Part shown: positions 25,801 to 32,160 of the stretch, piece after piece | Layout of the letters: the number at the start of each line of letters is the position of its first letter | Position numbering within the stretch: position 1 is the first letter of the stretch | Made by a program: the position numbers and the translations under genes | Notes under the pieces: model-generated | Told to the model about the DNA's origin: nothing | What the model saw: the letters and a program-made list of their open reading frames with translations, nothing else | Database searches by the model: none | NCBI GenBank assembly: GCA_964634255.1 | Contig: CAZWJC010000008.1 | Span: 1-64,000, forward strand | Direction: 5' to 3' | Length of the DNA stretch: 64,000 nt | From: MWDV01 sp964634255 | Lineage (GTDB): Bacteria > Verrucomicrobiota > Verrucomicrobiia > Limisphaerales > MWDV01

Positions 25801-28761
25801 CACGATGCTGCCGTCCAACTGAACCGTGCCGCCCACGCTCAGGCGAATCGTCCCACCCCCGCTTCCCTGGATGCCGCCACTGCCGAAGTCAATAGGTAGC
25901 GTCTCTAAATCATAAGTCCCGCCGCCGCCCTGGTAACCACCATATACCTGGCCCCCGCCACCACCGCCGCCGTGTCCACCGCCGCCGCCGTTGCCGTTGT
26001 AGGCCGACCACCCAGCACCCGGTCCGGTCTTCGCGGGATAGCCCAGGCCGGTTACGTTGAGCTGACCGTTCGTTTCAATGGTGGCGTCACCAGAGACGGC
26101 GAGGTTGAAGGTGTCTTGTTGCGCCGCATGACTCAGCGCGGCACCGCCGTTGACACGAAGGTTGACGATGGACGAGATGTTCTCTGGATAGATCATTGCT
26201 GCGCCGGTAGCCGTGAGATCAAAGATCTCGCCCGCCGACCAGAAGTCCGGTCGCAAGACGGTAATGCCGCCTCCGCCGTTTCGGTTGTCCACCAGCACGT
26301 GTCCACGAGGGGAAGAAGTCGCGTGCGTGAAGATCGTGCCCGCACCGCCGCGTTGAGAGCCCGCGCCGCCGCTCGCAATGACGACTCCCGTGAACGTGTT
26401 TGTGCCAAAGACCAGGGCAATGCGACCGCCCCCGCCGCCGCCCCCGCCACCATTGCCACCGTTGGCAGTGACCGTCCCCGAACCGGTGAACGTGGCGGCA
26501 TCTATCCAAATGCTGCCGCCGGCGCCGGCGCCGGCGTAAGCGCTGTTATTCCCGCGGTCATTTCCGTTGGCGTTGATGACGCCGTCCACTTGGAGCGTGC
26601 CGGTAACCACAAGCCGGATTGCTCCGCCGCCATGTCCGCCGAGCCCGGAGTAACCATTGCCACCGCCACTGCCAAAATCGACCGGTGACGTGATCCAATC
26701 GTATGCGCTCCCGCCGGGCCGACCATTGGCCGCATAACCACCCTGACCGCCGTGAGCGCCGCCGCTGCCATGATCCCCCCAATTGCCGCCCGCCCCAGGC
26801 CCACTGGCGGATGAGTAACCCAGCCCGGCCACGTTGATCTGGCCATTGGTTTCAATGACGAGATCGCCAGTGACCGTGAGATCGAAGTCGGGTTGCTGAG
26901 CCGCGTGGCTCAGCACCGCACCGTCGTTCACCCGCAGGCTTGCGAGGGTCATCGGCCCTTGGATTTGAACGGCGGAAGCCCCGGCGCAGAGCAGATCGAA
27001 TGACGTCCCGGCCGACCAGAAGGCGTTCGTGAGTGTTGTGACAATGCCGGCATTGCCACCGTTGTCAATCCGCACTTGGCCGCGTGCGGTGCCGTTCATT
27101 TGGCGAAAGACGGTGCCGGCGCCGCCGCGCTGGTAACCGCTGCCCCCCAGTGCTTGGATGGTTCCCGCGAAATTGTCGGAATTCAAGTAGAGCGCAATGC
27201 GTCCGCCGCCGCCGCCGCCGCCGGCAGTGCCACCGGCGCCTCCGTTGGCTGAGACCGAGCCGGCGCCCGCGAACGTACCTGCCGTGATCCACACGCTGCC
27301 GCCCGAACCACCGCCCGCGTAGTAGCTGCTCCCGGAGTAGATCATCGCGCCACCGTCGGCAGCGATTGCGCCGTCCACCCGAAGGGTGCCGCCGACGTTG
27401 AGTTGGACCGCGCCGCCGCCGTAACCGCCGCGGCCACCGTAGCCGTTGCCACCGCCACTGCCAAAGTCGGTCGGGGTCGGTATGAAATCGTAGGCCCCAC
27501 CGCCGGGCACGCCGTTTTGACCGTAACCGCCCTGTCCACCGTGACCGCCGCCGCTGCCATCGTCTCCCCAGTTACCTCCCGCCCCCGGCCCGCTGGCCGA
27601 GGCGTAGCCCAGTCCCGTCACACTAATCTGGCCGTTGGTCTCAATGATAACATCACCTATGACTGTGAGGTCCAAGGGGGTTTGCAGGGGGTGATTCACC
27701 ACCGCGCCGCCGTTCACCCGCAGGCTCGCCAGGGTCATCGGTCCTTGGACTTGGACGACGGATGCCCCGCTGCAAAGCAAGTCGAATGAAACACCGGCGG
27801 GCCAGAAGGCGTTTGTGAGCGTCGTGGCGATGCTGGCGTTGCCGCCATTTTCAATGCGCACTTGACCGTGCGCGGTGCCGTTGGTCTGGCGAAAGATCGT
27901 GCCCGCGCTGCCCCGCTGCCAACCGGTACCGCCAAGTGCCTGGACCGTTCCCGAGAAACTGTCGGTGGTGAAGTAGAGCGCGATCCGCCCGCCGCCGCCA
28001 CCACCGCCGGCGTAGCTCGCACCCCCGCCGCCGCTGGCCGAGATGACGCCCGCACCCGAGAGCGTGCCCGCCGTGATCCACACGCTTCCGCCCGCGCCGC
28101 CGCCCGCGTAGCCATCGCTCCCGGCCCAAATCATCGCGCCGCCGTCGGCAGTGATCGTGCCGTCCACCTGAAGCCTCCCTCCAACGCTGAGTTCAATCAC
28201 GCCGCCGCCGTAACCGCCGCGGCCACCGTAGCCGTTGCCACCGCCGCTGCCGAAGTCGACGGGTGTCGGGATCAAATCGTAGGCGCCGCCGCCGCTTCGT
28301 CCATTGGGGGTGTGACCACCATGCCCACCATGCCCACCTCCGCTGCCTTGGTCTCCCCAATTGCCGCCCGCACCGGGACCGCTGGCGGACGCGTAGCCGC
28401 GGGCTGATGCATTGATGCTGCAGCCCGTCGCGACCGTGACATCGCCGGTGATGGTCAACAGTACGCGGTTGTTCGTCTCGCCGTTGGGTGCCGTGGCGTG
28501 CGTGAGCACGGCGTTGCTGGTCAGCAACAGCGACGCGAACGAGTGCGGGCCGTTCACCGTCAGCGTGCAGTTGCTCGCGACGATCTCCTGGCCGTCATAG
28601 GTCACATCCCCGGCACCGATGGTGGTGTTGTTCGTGAACAGGGCAGCCTCAGCGCTAATCGTCAGGGCCACGAGCACGGTTGCCATCGCCGGGAGTGAAC
28701 TGTTGCGGGCGGATCGCAGGTTGGCTGAACCTCGGATCGATGAACGAGAGTGCGGCTTCAT
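16825..28761 (-). CDS. Giant (3978 aa) secreted protein: Gly-rich repeats, CARDB, Calx-beta, Cys-rich and cadherin-like domains
   Basis: From ATG 28761 a signal peptide ends near residue 40; the frame runs 43 codons further upstream without one. In protein order: four tandem Gly-rich repeats of about 263 aa (28.5-25.56 kb), an Ig-like domain (about 25.5-25.3 kb), three CARDB domains (25.27-24.2 kb), four or five Calx-beta-like domains (24.2-22.95 kb), a fourth CARDB, Ig-like and CNA-B-like modules, a Cys-rich stretch (about 21.05-20.2 kb, e.g. ACSCGTDDC and CNCCDTNG), an HEMNH segment near 18.98 kb, FN3-like and two cadherin-like domains (18.25-17.67 kb), a cohesin-like region and two copies of the C-terminal module. 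Probably a surface adhesin or matrix protein. No peptidase family is assigned, though HEMNH is noted separately. Confidence 0.85.
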   Translation of the reverse strand: MKPHSRSSIRGSANLRSARNSSLPAMATVLVALTISAEAALFTNNTTIGAGDVTYDGQEIVASNCTLTVNGPHSFASLLLTSNAVLTHATAPNGETNNRVLLTITGDVTVATGCSINASARGYASASGPGAGGNWGDQGSGGGHGGHGGHTPNGRSGGGAYDLIPTPVDFGSGGGNGYGGRGGYGGGVIELSVGGRLQVDGTITADGGAMIWAGSDGYAGGGAGGSVWITAGTLSGAGVISASGGGGASYAGGGGGGGRIALYFTTDSFSGTVQALGGTGWQRGSAGTIFRQTNGTAHGQVRIENGGNASIATTLTNAFWPAGVSFDLLCSGASVVQVQGPMTLASLRVNGGAVVNHPLQTPLDLTVIGDVIIETNGQISVTGLGYASASGPGAGGNWGDDGSGGGHGGQGGYGQNGVPGGGAYDFIPTPTDFGSGGGNGYGGRGGYGGGAVQLNVGGTLRVDGAIAADGGAMIYSGSSYYAGGGSGGSVWITAGTFAGAGSVSANGGAGGTAGGGGGGGRIALYLNSDNFAGTIQALGGSGYQRGGAGTVFRQMNGTARGQVRIDNGGNAGIVTTLTNAFWSAGTSFDLLCAGASAVQIQGPMTLASLRVNDGAVLSHAAQQPDFDLTVTGDLVIETNGQINVAGLGYSSASGPGAGGNWGDHGSGGAHGGQGGYAANGRPGGSAYDWITSPVDFGSGGGNGYSGLGGHGGGAIRLVVTGTLQVDGVINANGNDRGNNSAYAGAGAGGSIWIDAATFTGSGTVTANGGNGGGGGGGGGRIALVFGTNTFTGVVIASGGAGSQRGGAGTIFTHATSSPRGHVLVDNRNGGGGITVLRPDFWSAGEIFDLTATGAAMIYPENISSIVNLRVNGGAALSHAAQQDTFNLAVSGDATIETNGQLNVTGLGYPAKTGPGAGWSAYNGNGGGGGHGGGGGGGQVYGGYQGGGGTYDLETLPIDFGSGGIQGSGGGTIRLSVGGTVQLDGSIVAGGGNASDTHYGGGSGGSVLMQVGTLTGGGTISANGGASGTGGPGGGGGGGRIALYASNLTGFDTNRITASGGSGAQWGQNGTVYLAGVPQAPVIAVQPASNSVALADVTLASMALGSPTLHYQWFHNGQLLAGANGMALTIPFATLTSAQAGDYFVVVTNTYGAATSQVASVTVPPDLAVLAVAGPTEAVPGAPVNVVWTMTNLGPGNISVPWNARIALANDAAGNGAVTLATVTLSSPLGAGASAFFTNTVIIPPSFTGQKWFVVTADPDNALTEVNEANNLRVAASAVTLPSPDLVVREVTTPAAAQFGDTITISWAVTNAGTATASSTWSDKLYLSAASNSLSGATLLATVAANASPLAVGTTYTRTQTVTLPLAAQSAAGVYFIVLAADAASTLQEGNEANNLRGACIALTLPPRPDLAVVDLAGPGSAIAGMPVELVWTVTNQGTAAVSVPWTDSIYLSGDTNVGNDQFLFLLQCTNQLAVGESVTRTQVVTLPPTFSAPAVNFVVVADSGDDLIELNEGNNNAITTNAVVPLSTLTMQLPMTEVSEAAAGTPIQGVITRSGNVTSNLVVSLVSSNTAELRVPANVTIPAGAASTNFEVTIIADGVVDGPKDVTLTATAPGVAFDQVFVRVLDANRPQLRLATAFPHVLEGAALAGVISRDGGITNDLTVLIESYSRFRLQAPGYVTIPAGATNASFSLLAANDTLVEGPADCTVVASASGFIGDSTSVTVYDDDTPAVTLALANPVVSEGAGAQATLATVTRTPVTARTLTVELVSGDPSTATVPARVVISENEASATFAVATVDNVIVDGTKTNWIGGYVLASQGAEQVANLPAVTLLVTDDDGPALTLTVNPKLLAEGVLPAGTGTVIRSTPPTNALAVTVTSSDLTEVSSPGLVMIPAGQASAAFEIGTVGDGTNDGNRTVTLTATATGFASASERVTVSDSVLPDLVVSSVNVPTTADAEAYVSVNYRLANQGFNTTYSNFITRVFLSSDAAVGDDTLAGQYTFNGMLPPGQFFEQTLQVRLPQACANYWILVQTDTSGAVEEILEDNNTAMSPQAITVGAAYHASVEAGVDTALAGTPVPLQGRATNALGAPAAFKLVNIHVVHNGMSRVISALTDSEGRYAIQWNPLPGEAGSYEVGADHPGVAVVSAQDHFTLLGLKANSTPIRQQMSSLATFTGQFQLQNQADLPLHGLSVQASTTANIAVQAQAINTIPASGSVTVSYSITSLLDEESLVTFTFVCATTEGAYVEVPVELIIKPLRPRLVVLPGSLNVGLVRGQQRFVELEVINTGGAASSPLTLALPNLPWLSVASTNPIPALASGETNHFTLQFLPPPEQAIGELTGTLAVTGEGLFNPVEFKLKVVSAAVGTLKITTVDEMAYYGSPPTNLAGVAVVLRDPFDNSVVARGETDAQGELAFEELPEGRYNLEAAVAKHDTTTGTVDVKPGETNDQLVFLRTQLVRYTWKVEEIAIEDRTKITLETTFETTVPAPVVTIEPNVVDLSQIQGDETQVNFTIKNHGLIAAQDAQFVFPSHANWTFTPLLKELGELPAHSTITVPVLIQRKRAGGGLSPKDAGDSDCYLWPYLGYKYICGPRGIPMKVPVLLWGLVGDCKSKPGEDGTSRIPYLAPPPPTSALPGESAPSGKTDLTFSDSQNYVTAMQACSCGTDDCWTSQLGLRYDLAGPIKDSINSILAVQAPGLKLRGVRLTTSVSGQFCNCCDTNGNRGLKTKTKVGVGIETVIGLGFQPELGWEIKQPPAAPIEAKADLLAGVEFTLYGSGELELSTKCHFQDPRLCMTFTLGGKAFAGVKATATLSVEEGNLKYKGSAKGAAGFETGLSLKYSACSDSPPKLESCFDGLVAKVEIEGSVTVKQTERYVKHGISRTLITNSCLPLLQAQQLAPVLPELDADSVAQILGVASASQLNQSPGAPAGTSGAGTRNTALAATTRSRTITYESLPPQPAPATPVASVKPASRSPKDASGAGVCATVKLQMEQDATFTRKAVGAMLEIVNEAESPITDLYVVLSIYDESGELANDRFVILPAELAGLTVTDPGIPATNDFAIGRELWAMPAASTGQARWVILPTDAAATNGVAQYYVGGAMTYLVGGVPSASVMAPAAVNVYPNARLTVDYFHQRDVFSDDPFTDVIEPAQPFSLAVMVCNTGYGVAKNFKIASAQPRIVENQKGLLVDFKILATEVAGQNLTPSLTATFGDIQPGQTAIGRWLLTSTLQGLFLDYNATFEHDELLGGRAASLVESVTIHEMNHLVWAGGAFEDGKPDFLVNEIADERDLPDTLYLSDGRTNSVSVVETATVAAPPSAQNLVVQLTAPMLAGWTYLRVPEPGKGEFILTNVVHVSDGVRIPLGTNAWTTDRTFIGMGRRPVSENVLHLLDFNSAGAYTLYYTPAPQPDTTAPTSAVAELAAQSPPAFQVAWNGADTNGSGVAFYDVFVSVNDGMFTPWLQHTPLPAAMFSGELGSRYAFYSIATDERGNREAPPTTPDATTSATLTNQAPLLTAPATQTLEEGGTLQLTLNASDPEGSAIRYALSSGAPAGVVLNAASGQLTWVTGEANGPSTNTFAVTATDNGIPPASATQPLTIIVREVNTAPVLATFTNRTVNEGSLLTAASSAQDFDVPANKLRYRLGSDVPTGVSLDATNGVLRWRPSDLQGPSTNAITIVAYDDGSPSLSATQQLTVIVRDTRADFTLHVGSTNLLVGLNNSVPLRLDSGADLTNLTFVLETDLSRLTNLALQLLASEVASSGIQQVGSNRFQLQFTSPADVSLQGSLTLTRLAFQAGPAEHSAIVPLTVQSLVGYLRDGRTLERGAAGAGRVFVIAREPIVDLQHATNGLAVLSLYGLPDQRYALVSATNLTAAATWTTVRDLVLPEAGNWTGDWTISAPQGFTRAVEVSGTSLAVRLESGKVVVEWPAACAGCELQESPSLNAGAAWTRCETQPQLSGGRYRAELPVTGLTRFYRLKLSQ
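25560..28500 (-). repeat. Four tandem about 790-bp coding repeats (Gly-rich, 263 aa each)
   Basis: The landmark SGPGAGGNWGD recurs at about 28,388, 27,598, 26,811 and (as TGPGAGWSAYN) 26,030, a constant spacing of 787-790 bases. Each unit has the same order: a TxTGDxxIETNGQI strand, a Gly-rich loop, DFGSGGGNGYGG, GGSVWI, GGGGGGGRIALY, QRGGAGT and LRVNGGAxLSH. Units 1-3 are close copies, unit 4 the most diverged. The fixed frame and length point to segmental duplication. Confidence 0.85.
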
Positions 28762-29060
28762 AGGCAGGGCAGGCAGGTGGTTTCTCCGGAGGGATTGCGC
28801 TTGAATCTGGAACTGGTCTGGAGTGCAACGACCACACCCTGGCGAAGTTTGGAGAGCCAGCCTTTCGGGAGATGACCAGTTGAAACCCAACGGTCCATAG
28901 TTGACGCGAGGTTTATACCAGTCGCGGAGCTTTGCGGCAAGGTCAGGACGGATCAGGATTACTACGGTCTTGCCACCGGAACAATCCGGAGGAGCTTGCT
29001 AGCCCGGGCCAGCGCTTTTCGGCGTGTCCAATCGGACCGGTTCGTGGTTGAATCGCGCCC
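28762..29060. other. Divergent gap between the giant gene and nagB
   Basis: No gene supported. It should hold both promoters. A TTGAAT seven bases before the nagB GTG is the only -10-like box seen, without a clear -35. No strong repeat. Confidence 0.5.
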
Positions 29061-29846
29061 GTGGAAGTCATCATTCAGCCGACGGCGGAAGCCGCCGCCG
29101 CCTTCGCCGCACGGATCATCGCCCGCGAGCTCCGGGCCAATCCGCATCTCGTCCTCGGCCTGGCCACCGGCAAGACCATGGAGCGCGTGTATCGCCAGCT
29201 CGTGCGCATGCATCAGGAGGAGCGCCTCGACTTCTCTCTTTGCCGCACCTTCAACCTGGACGAGTACGTGGGTCTTTTCCCGACCGACCCGAACTCCTAC
29301 CGGTTCTACATGAACCAGCACCTGTTCCGCCATGTGAACATTGACCTGAGGAACACGCATTTGCCCAACGGCCTGGCTAGCGACTTGGCGGTGGAATGCC
29401 AGCGGTACGAGACCGTGATGGAGCGCTGTGGGGGAATTGATCTGCAGCTCTTGGGCATCGGCAAGGCCGGGCACATCGGGTTCAACGAACCGCTCTCCGC
29501 CTTGCGCTCCCGGACGCGCGTCAAAGCCCTCACGCCCACGACGATCAAGCAGAATGCGCCCATGTTCGGCGGCGAGGACAAAATGCCGCGCCGCGCCATC
29601 ACGATGGGCGTGGGCACGATCATGGAAGCGCGCCGCTGCCTCTTGCTGGCCACAGGGGACAGCAAGGCCGGTATTCTTGCCCAAGCCGTGGAAGGTCCCA
29701 TTACCAGCATGGTCACTGCGACCGCGCTGCAACTCCATCCGCGCTGCACCGTGGTCGTGGATGAGGAAGCCAGCGCGAACCTCAAGGAGCGCGACTATTA
29801 CCGCTGGATCTTCGAGAACGAACCCGAGTGGGAGAGCTATCGGTAA
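29061..29846 (+). CDS. nagB: Glucosamine-6-phosphate deaminase (NagB family)
   Basis: A 261-aa enzyme (E. coli NagB has 266) that converts glucosamine-6-phosphate to fructose-6-phosphate and ammonia. GLATGKTM (33-40) is the phosphate loop, NLDEY with Asp67 corresponds to the proton-transfer Asp72 of E. coli, and GIGKAGHIGFNEP holds His138 and Glu143. The residue at E. coli Asp141 is Ala136, as in the second NagB-like subfamily with a GIGRTGHIGFNE-type motif. Start is a GTG at 29061; no ATG fits. Monocistronic and divergent from the giant gene. It would feed GlcNAc or sialic-acid carbon into glycolysis. Confidence 0.88.
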   Translation: MEVIIQPTAEAAAAFAARIIARELRANPHLVLGLATGKTMERVYRQLVRMHQEERLDFSLCRTFNLDEYVGLFPTDPNSYRFYMNQHLFRHVNIDLRNTHLPNGLASDLAVECQRYETVMERCGGIDLQLLGIGKAGHIGFNEPLSALRSRTRVKALTPTTIKQNAPMFGGEDKMPRRAITMGVGTIMEARRCLLLATGDSKAGILAQAVEGPITSMVTATALQLHPRCTVVVDEEASANLKERDYYRWIFENEPEWESYR

Positions 29847-29858
29847 GGGAAGAAACAC

Positions 29859-29893
29859 CGAACATCGAACGCTCAACTTCGAATGCTGAACAG
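29859..29893 (+). repeat. Short heptad repeat (five 7-base units)
   Basis: Units CGAACAT, CGAACGC, TCAACTT, CGAATGC and TGAACAG run in register just after nagB. Read through, they encode an EHRTLNFEC-like string, the signature of a dispersed intergenic heptad repeat known from Planctomycetes, Verrucomicrobia and some deltaproteobacteria (from memory). Confidence 0.6.
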
Positions 29894-30047
29894 CCTCAAT
29901 CGGTGACCTGTTAAAAACTAGGTTTCACACCCGCTTGGTTGGCTCACGGTTGTCGGGGCGTTAGTCTGCCCATCCACGGCTCGGAGGAGGGCTCGCTCAA
30001 AAACGTGGAGAGAGTGGTGTCATCCTCGGACGGCAGGAAGCCGGCCT

Positions 30048-30266
30048 TCAGGAGTGCCGGAAGGTAATGCGCGCCTTGTTTAAGTCGTAGGGCGACATCT
30101 CCACATTGACCTTGTCGCCGACGCTGATGCGGATGAAATGCTTGCGCATCTTGCCGGAGATGTGGGCGAGGACCTCGTGCCCATTAGGCAATGCCACGCG
30201 GAACATGGTGCCAGGCAGCACCTGGGTTACGCTTCCAGTCAGTTCAATCGGTTCTTCTTTCGCCAT
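30048..30266 (-). CDS. infA: Translation initiation factor IF-1
   Basis: A 72-aa protein, the usual IF-1 length, with the S1/OB-fold sequence: IELTGSVTQVLPGTMFRV, LPNGHEVLAHISGKMRKHF, GDKVNVEMSPYDLNKARI. IF-1 binds the 30S A site during initiation. The frame continues far upstream, but MAKEEPIELTG is the universal IF-1 start. It stands alone, not beside rpmJ or secY as in many bacteria. Confidence 0.97.
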   Translation of the reverse strand: MAKEEPIELTGSVTQVLPGTMFRVALPNGHEVLAHISGKMRKHFIRISVGDKVNVEMSPYDLNKARITFRHS

Positions 30267-30464
30267 GCGACCAATCGCGCTTCGGGCCATTTCCTGCCAT
30301 GAACAACCGCCAAAGGCAACTCCTTTTCCTCCTACATTCACCCGTGCTCGCCGCTGCCGCAGCGTTTCTCCCCGAGCCAGCGCGCGGGGCTGGCAGCGCA
30401 GCCGACGCAGGTCAAAAAACGCGTGGACAAGTGCGGGGGAGTGTTTAAAGTGCCGCCCAACGAT

Positions 30465-30743
30465 ATGAAAAAGAACCCTTTTATTCCAGCCTTGATTGGG
30501 GTGCTGGCCGTGCTCACGGTGTTCGGCGCCTGGGCAATCTGGAACACCTACGTTTTTTCCAAAAAGAGCCGCACCCTGCAGGCTCAGGCCGCATTCATCA
30601 ACAACACGCGCATGGTGATGGACGCGCTCGTCAAGGACACCGTCGAATACAGCCGGAAGAACCCAGCCGTGGATCCAGTCCTGAACTCCATTGGCCTCAA
30701 TCCTACGGATGCCCGCAACGCCACGAAGAATCCCAACCGCTGA
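30465..30743 (+). CDS. Small single-pass membrane protein
   Basis: A 92-aa protein with one hydrophobic helix (about residues 6-28, IPALIGVLAVLTVFGAWAIW) near the N terminus and a hydrophilic tail predicted to be exported. A TGGACA / 16 bases / TAAAGT pair (30424-30451) could be its promoter, leaving a 13-base leader. No family recognised. The next gene starts six bases after its stop and also has one N-terminal helix, so the two probably act together. Confidence 0.7.
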   Translation: MKKNPFIPALIGVLAVLTVFGAWAIWNTYVFSKKSRTLQAQAAFINNTRMVMDALVKDTVEYSRKNPAVDPVLNSIGLNPTDARNATKNPNR

Positions 30744-30749
30744 TTGCAC

Positions 30750-31244
30750 ATGAACGAGAATCCTACCCCCAAGCCCGTATCCTCTGCACCGGCTCCTGAG
30801 GTGGTCGAATCCTTTGAGACCCTGCAACGGCAGTTCCAGACGGTGCTGCTGATTTTGATCGTTCTGGTCGCCGTGTTGGATTGCTACATGTGGCGGCAAT
30901 GGCGGTTGATCAAAGGCGAAGTGCGCACCATCGAACCGCAGGCCATGCAAATCGCGGCCCAGTATCAGAGTGTCACGCTACCACTGGCCAAGAACTTCTC
31001 GGGCCAGCTTGCGGCCTATTCCAAAACCCACGCGGATTTCCTGCCGATTTGGACCAATTACGTGCCCGTGTTGACGAAGATGGGATTACTGGCTGCGCCG
31101 GGAGCTGCCGCTCCCGCCGCCGCCGCTCAGCCTGCAAAATCGCCAGCGGCCGCGCCGGCTGCCACGCCACAGCCTCCGAAGGCCGCCGCGCCGGCGCCGG
31201 CCAAGGCCCCCGCTGCCGCCCCCGCGCCTGCCCCGAAGAAGTAG
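30750..31244 (+). CDS. Small membrane protein with Ala/Pro-rich tail
   Basis: A 164-aa protein with a short cytoplasmic head, one helix (LLILIVLVAVLDCYMW, about residues 33-50) and a periplasmic region ending in a low-complexity Ala/Pro/Lys tail (roughly 115-164) of the kind that spans the envelope or binds peptidoglycan. ATG 30750 is chosen over TTG 30744. Operon partner of the 92-aa protein at 30465. Unrecognised. Confidence 0.75.
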   Translation: MNENPTPKPVSSAPAPEVVESFETLQRQFQTVLLILIVLVAVLDCYMWRQWRLIKGEVRTIEPQAMQIAAQYQSVTLPLAKNFSGQLAAYSKTHADFLPIWTNYVPVLTKMGLLAAPGAAAPAAAAQPAKSPAAAPAATPQPPKAAAPAPAKAPAAAPAPAPKK

Positions 31245-31259
31245 TATCGTAGCGGTCGG

Positions 31260-31667
31260 TTACTTCGATGCCTCGCTTGGGGTGAGTTTTGCACCGCAAG
31301 CGAGGCAAAACTTTGCGTGAGGCGGGCAGACTTCCCCGCAATCCGCGCAGGTGAGGTGCGCCGCGGAATGCCGGCGGTGGATGACGAGGTTGCGGATGTA
31401 CGGAATCCAGGTGAAGGCGTAGGCGAAGATGAAAACGGAGTCTTCCTTGTGGAGGGAATAGATCAGCAGAAGGAGCGATCCGGCCAGGCTCAGCCACCAG
31501 AAGGCCGTGGGCACGACCACCCGCCGCAACTTCTCCGTGGCATACCATTGCACGAAGAACCTCGAGAAGAACACGGCGTTTCCCACCCAGCCGACCACTT
31601 TCCACGCACCCCACTCGATGCCGAGGAACTTGCCGTCGTGCCAGATCACATTCGTCAGCCAATCCAT
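31260..31667 (-). CDS. Lipid-A-disaccharide-synthase N-terminal-domain (LAB_N) membrane protein with zinc ribbon
   Basis: A 135-aa protein. Residues about 25-95 match the LAB_N domain: VFFSRFFVQWYATEK, VPTAFWWLSLAGSLLLLIY, and a final YIRNL. This small membrane domain occurs alone or at the N terminus of some LpxB proteins and is linked to lipid-A biosynthesis or transport. The C terminus adds a zinc-ribbon-like CADCGEVC...FCLACG (Cys107, 110, 114, 121, 124), which is unusual. Its start has TAGACT exactly six bases upstream. The plus-strand gene before it ends 15 bases away, so the two are convergent. Confidence 0.8.
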   Translation of the reverse strand: MDWLTNVIWHDGKFLGIEWGAWKVVGWVGNAVFFSRFFVQWYATEKLRRVVVPTAFWWLSLAGSLLLLIYSLHKEDSVFIFAYAFTWIPYIRNLVIHRRHSAAHLTCADCGEVCPPHAKFCLACGAKLTPSEASK

Positions 31668-31673
31668 GGGCGG

Positions 31674-31679
31674 AGTCTA
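31674..31679 (-). promoter_or_regulatory. Predicted -10 box, leaderless, of the LAB_N gene
   Basis: TAGACT followed by CCGCCC and the ATG at 31667. The 15-base string TAGACTCCGCCCATG is nearly repeated (TAATCTCCGCCCATG) at the M42 peptidase gene, 55849. No good -35 was found. Confidence 0.4.
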
Positions 31680-31826
31680 GCGTGCCTTCGCGGATTCGGG
31701 TAGCCGGAAAGCTCGGCTCAGAGCGAAACGGGTTGCCCCACCGCGGCCCGGACGAAGCCGATTGCCGCGCTTGCCCCCCGAGACAATTCGAAGATGCCGC
31801 TGGCAGCCTGCCGGCAGCGTGTGGGC

Positions 31827-32120
31827 TCAGGCGAGCTTCTCCCAAAGCGTGATCTGGGGCGGTTCGGCGACCAACGCCGGCAGTTTGGCCAACAACGCCT
31901 GGAGGTGCGGGCGCGCAAGGTGATCGTCCAAGTGCTGCTTGCTGGACCAGTTTTCGTGAAATAGGAAGTGGCCGGGACTATCCGTGGCTTGGTGCAAATC
32001 GTAGTTGATGCAACCCGGCTCTTTCCGGGTGGTCGGGATGAGTGCGAGCAGTTCCTGCCGCAACACGGTTTCCTGGCCGGGTTTGGCTTTGAAGGTGGCG
32101 ACGACGGTGAGGGTTTTCAT
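31827..32120 (-). CDS. Antibiotic-biosynthesis-monooxygenase-fold (ABM/YgiN-like) protein
   Basis: A 97-aa ferredoxin-like-fold protein: TVVATFKAKPGQETVLRQEL, then EPGCINYDLHQATDSPG and FLFHENWSSKQHLDDHLARP, which match small ABM-domain proteins such as YgiN-type quinol monooxygenases. The residues His, Asn and Trp in FHENW are the family's typical core. Start at ATG 32120; the frame is open further up but the fold starts here. It lies 40 bases after the asparaginase-like gene on the same strand. Substrate unknown. Confidence 0.85.
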   Translation of the reverse strand: MKTLTVVATFKAKPGQETVLRQELLALIPTTRKEPGCINYDLHQATDSPGHFLFHENWSSKQHLDDHLARPHLQALLAKLPALVAEPPQITLWEKLA

Positions 32121-32160
32121 CGTTTGGTTGAGCAATAGCGTTAAGAGAAACGGTAGTTCA

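Noticed and set aside
25560..28500. Possible CRISPR or satellite array
   Set aside because: The 790-bp units stay in frame and encode a protein; there are no short spacers.
28962..29876. 304-codon frame opposite nagB
   Set aside because: Its first residues come from the heptad repeat and the rest is a shadow of nagB.
30299..30448. 49-codon frame between infA and the small membrane protein
   Set aside because: Ala/Arg-rich, no ribosome site and no recognisable fold; more likely leader or promoter DNA.
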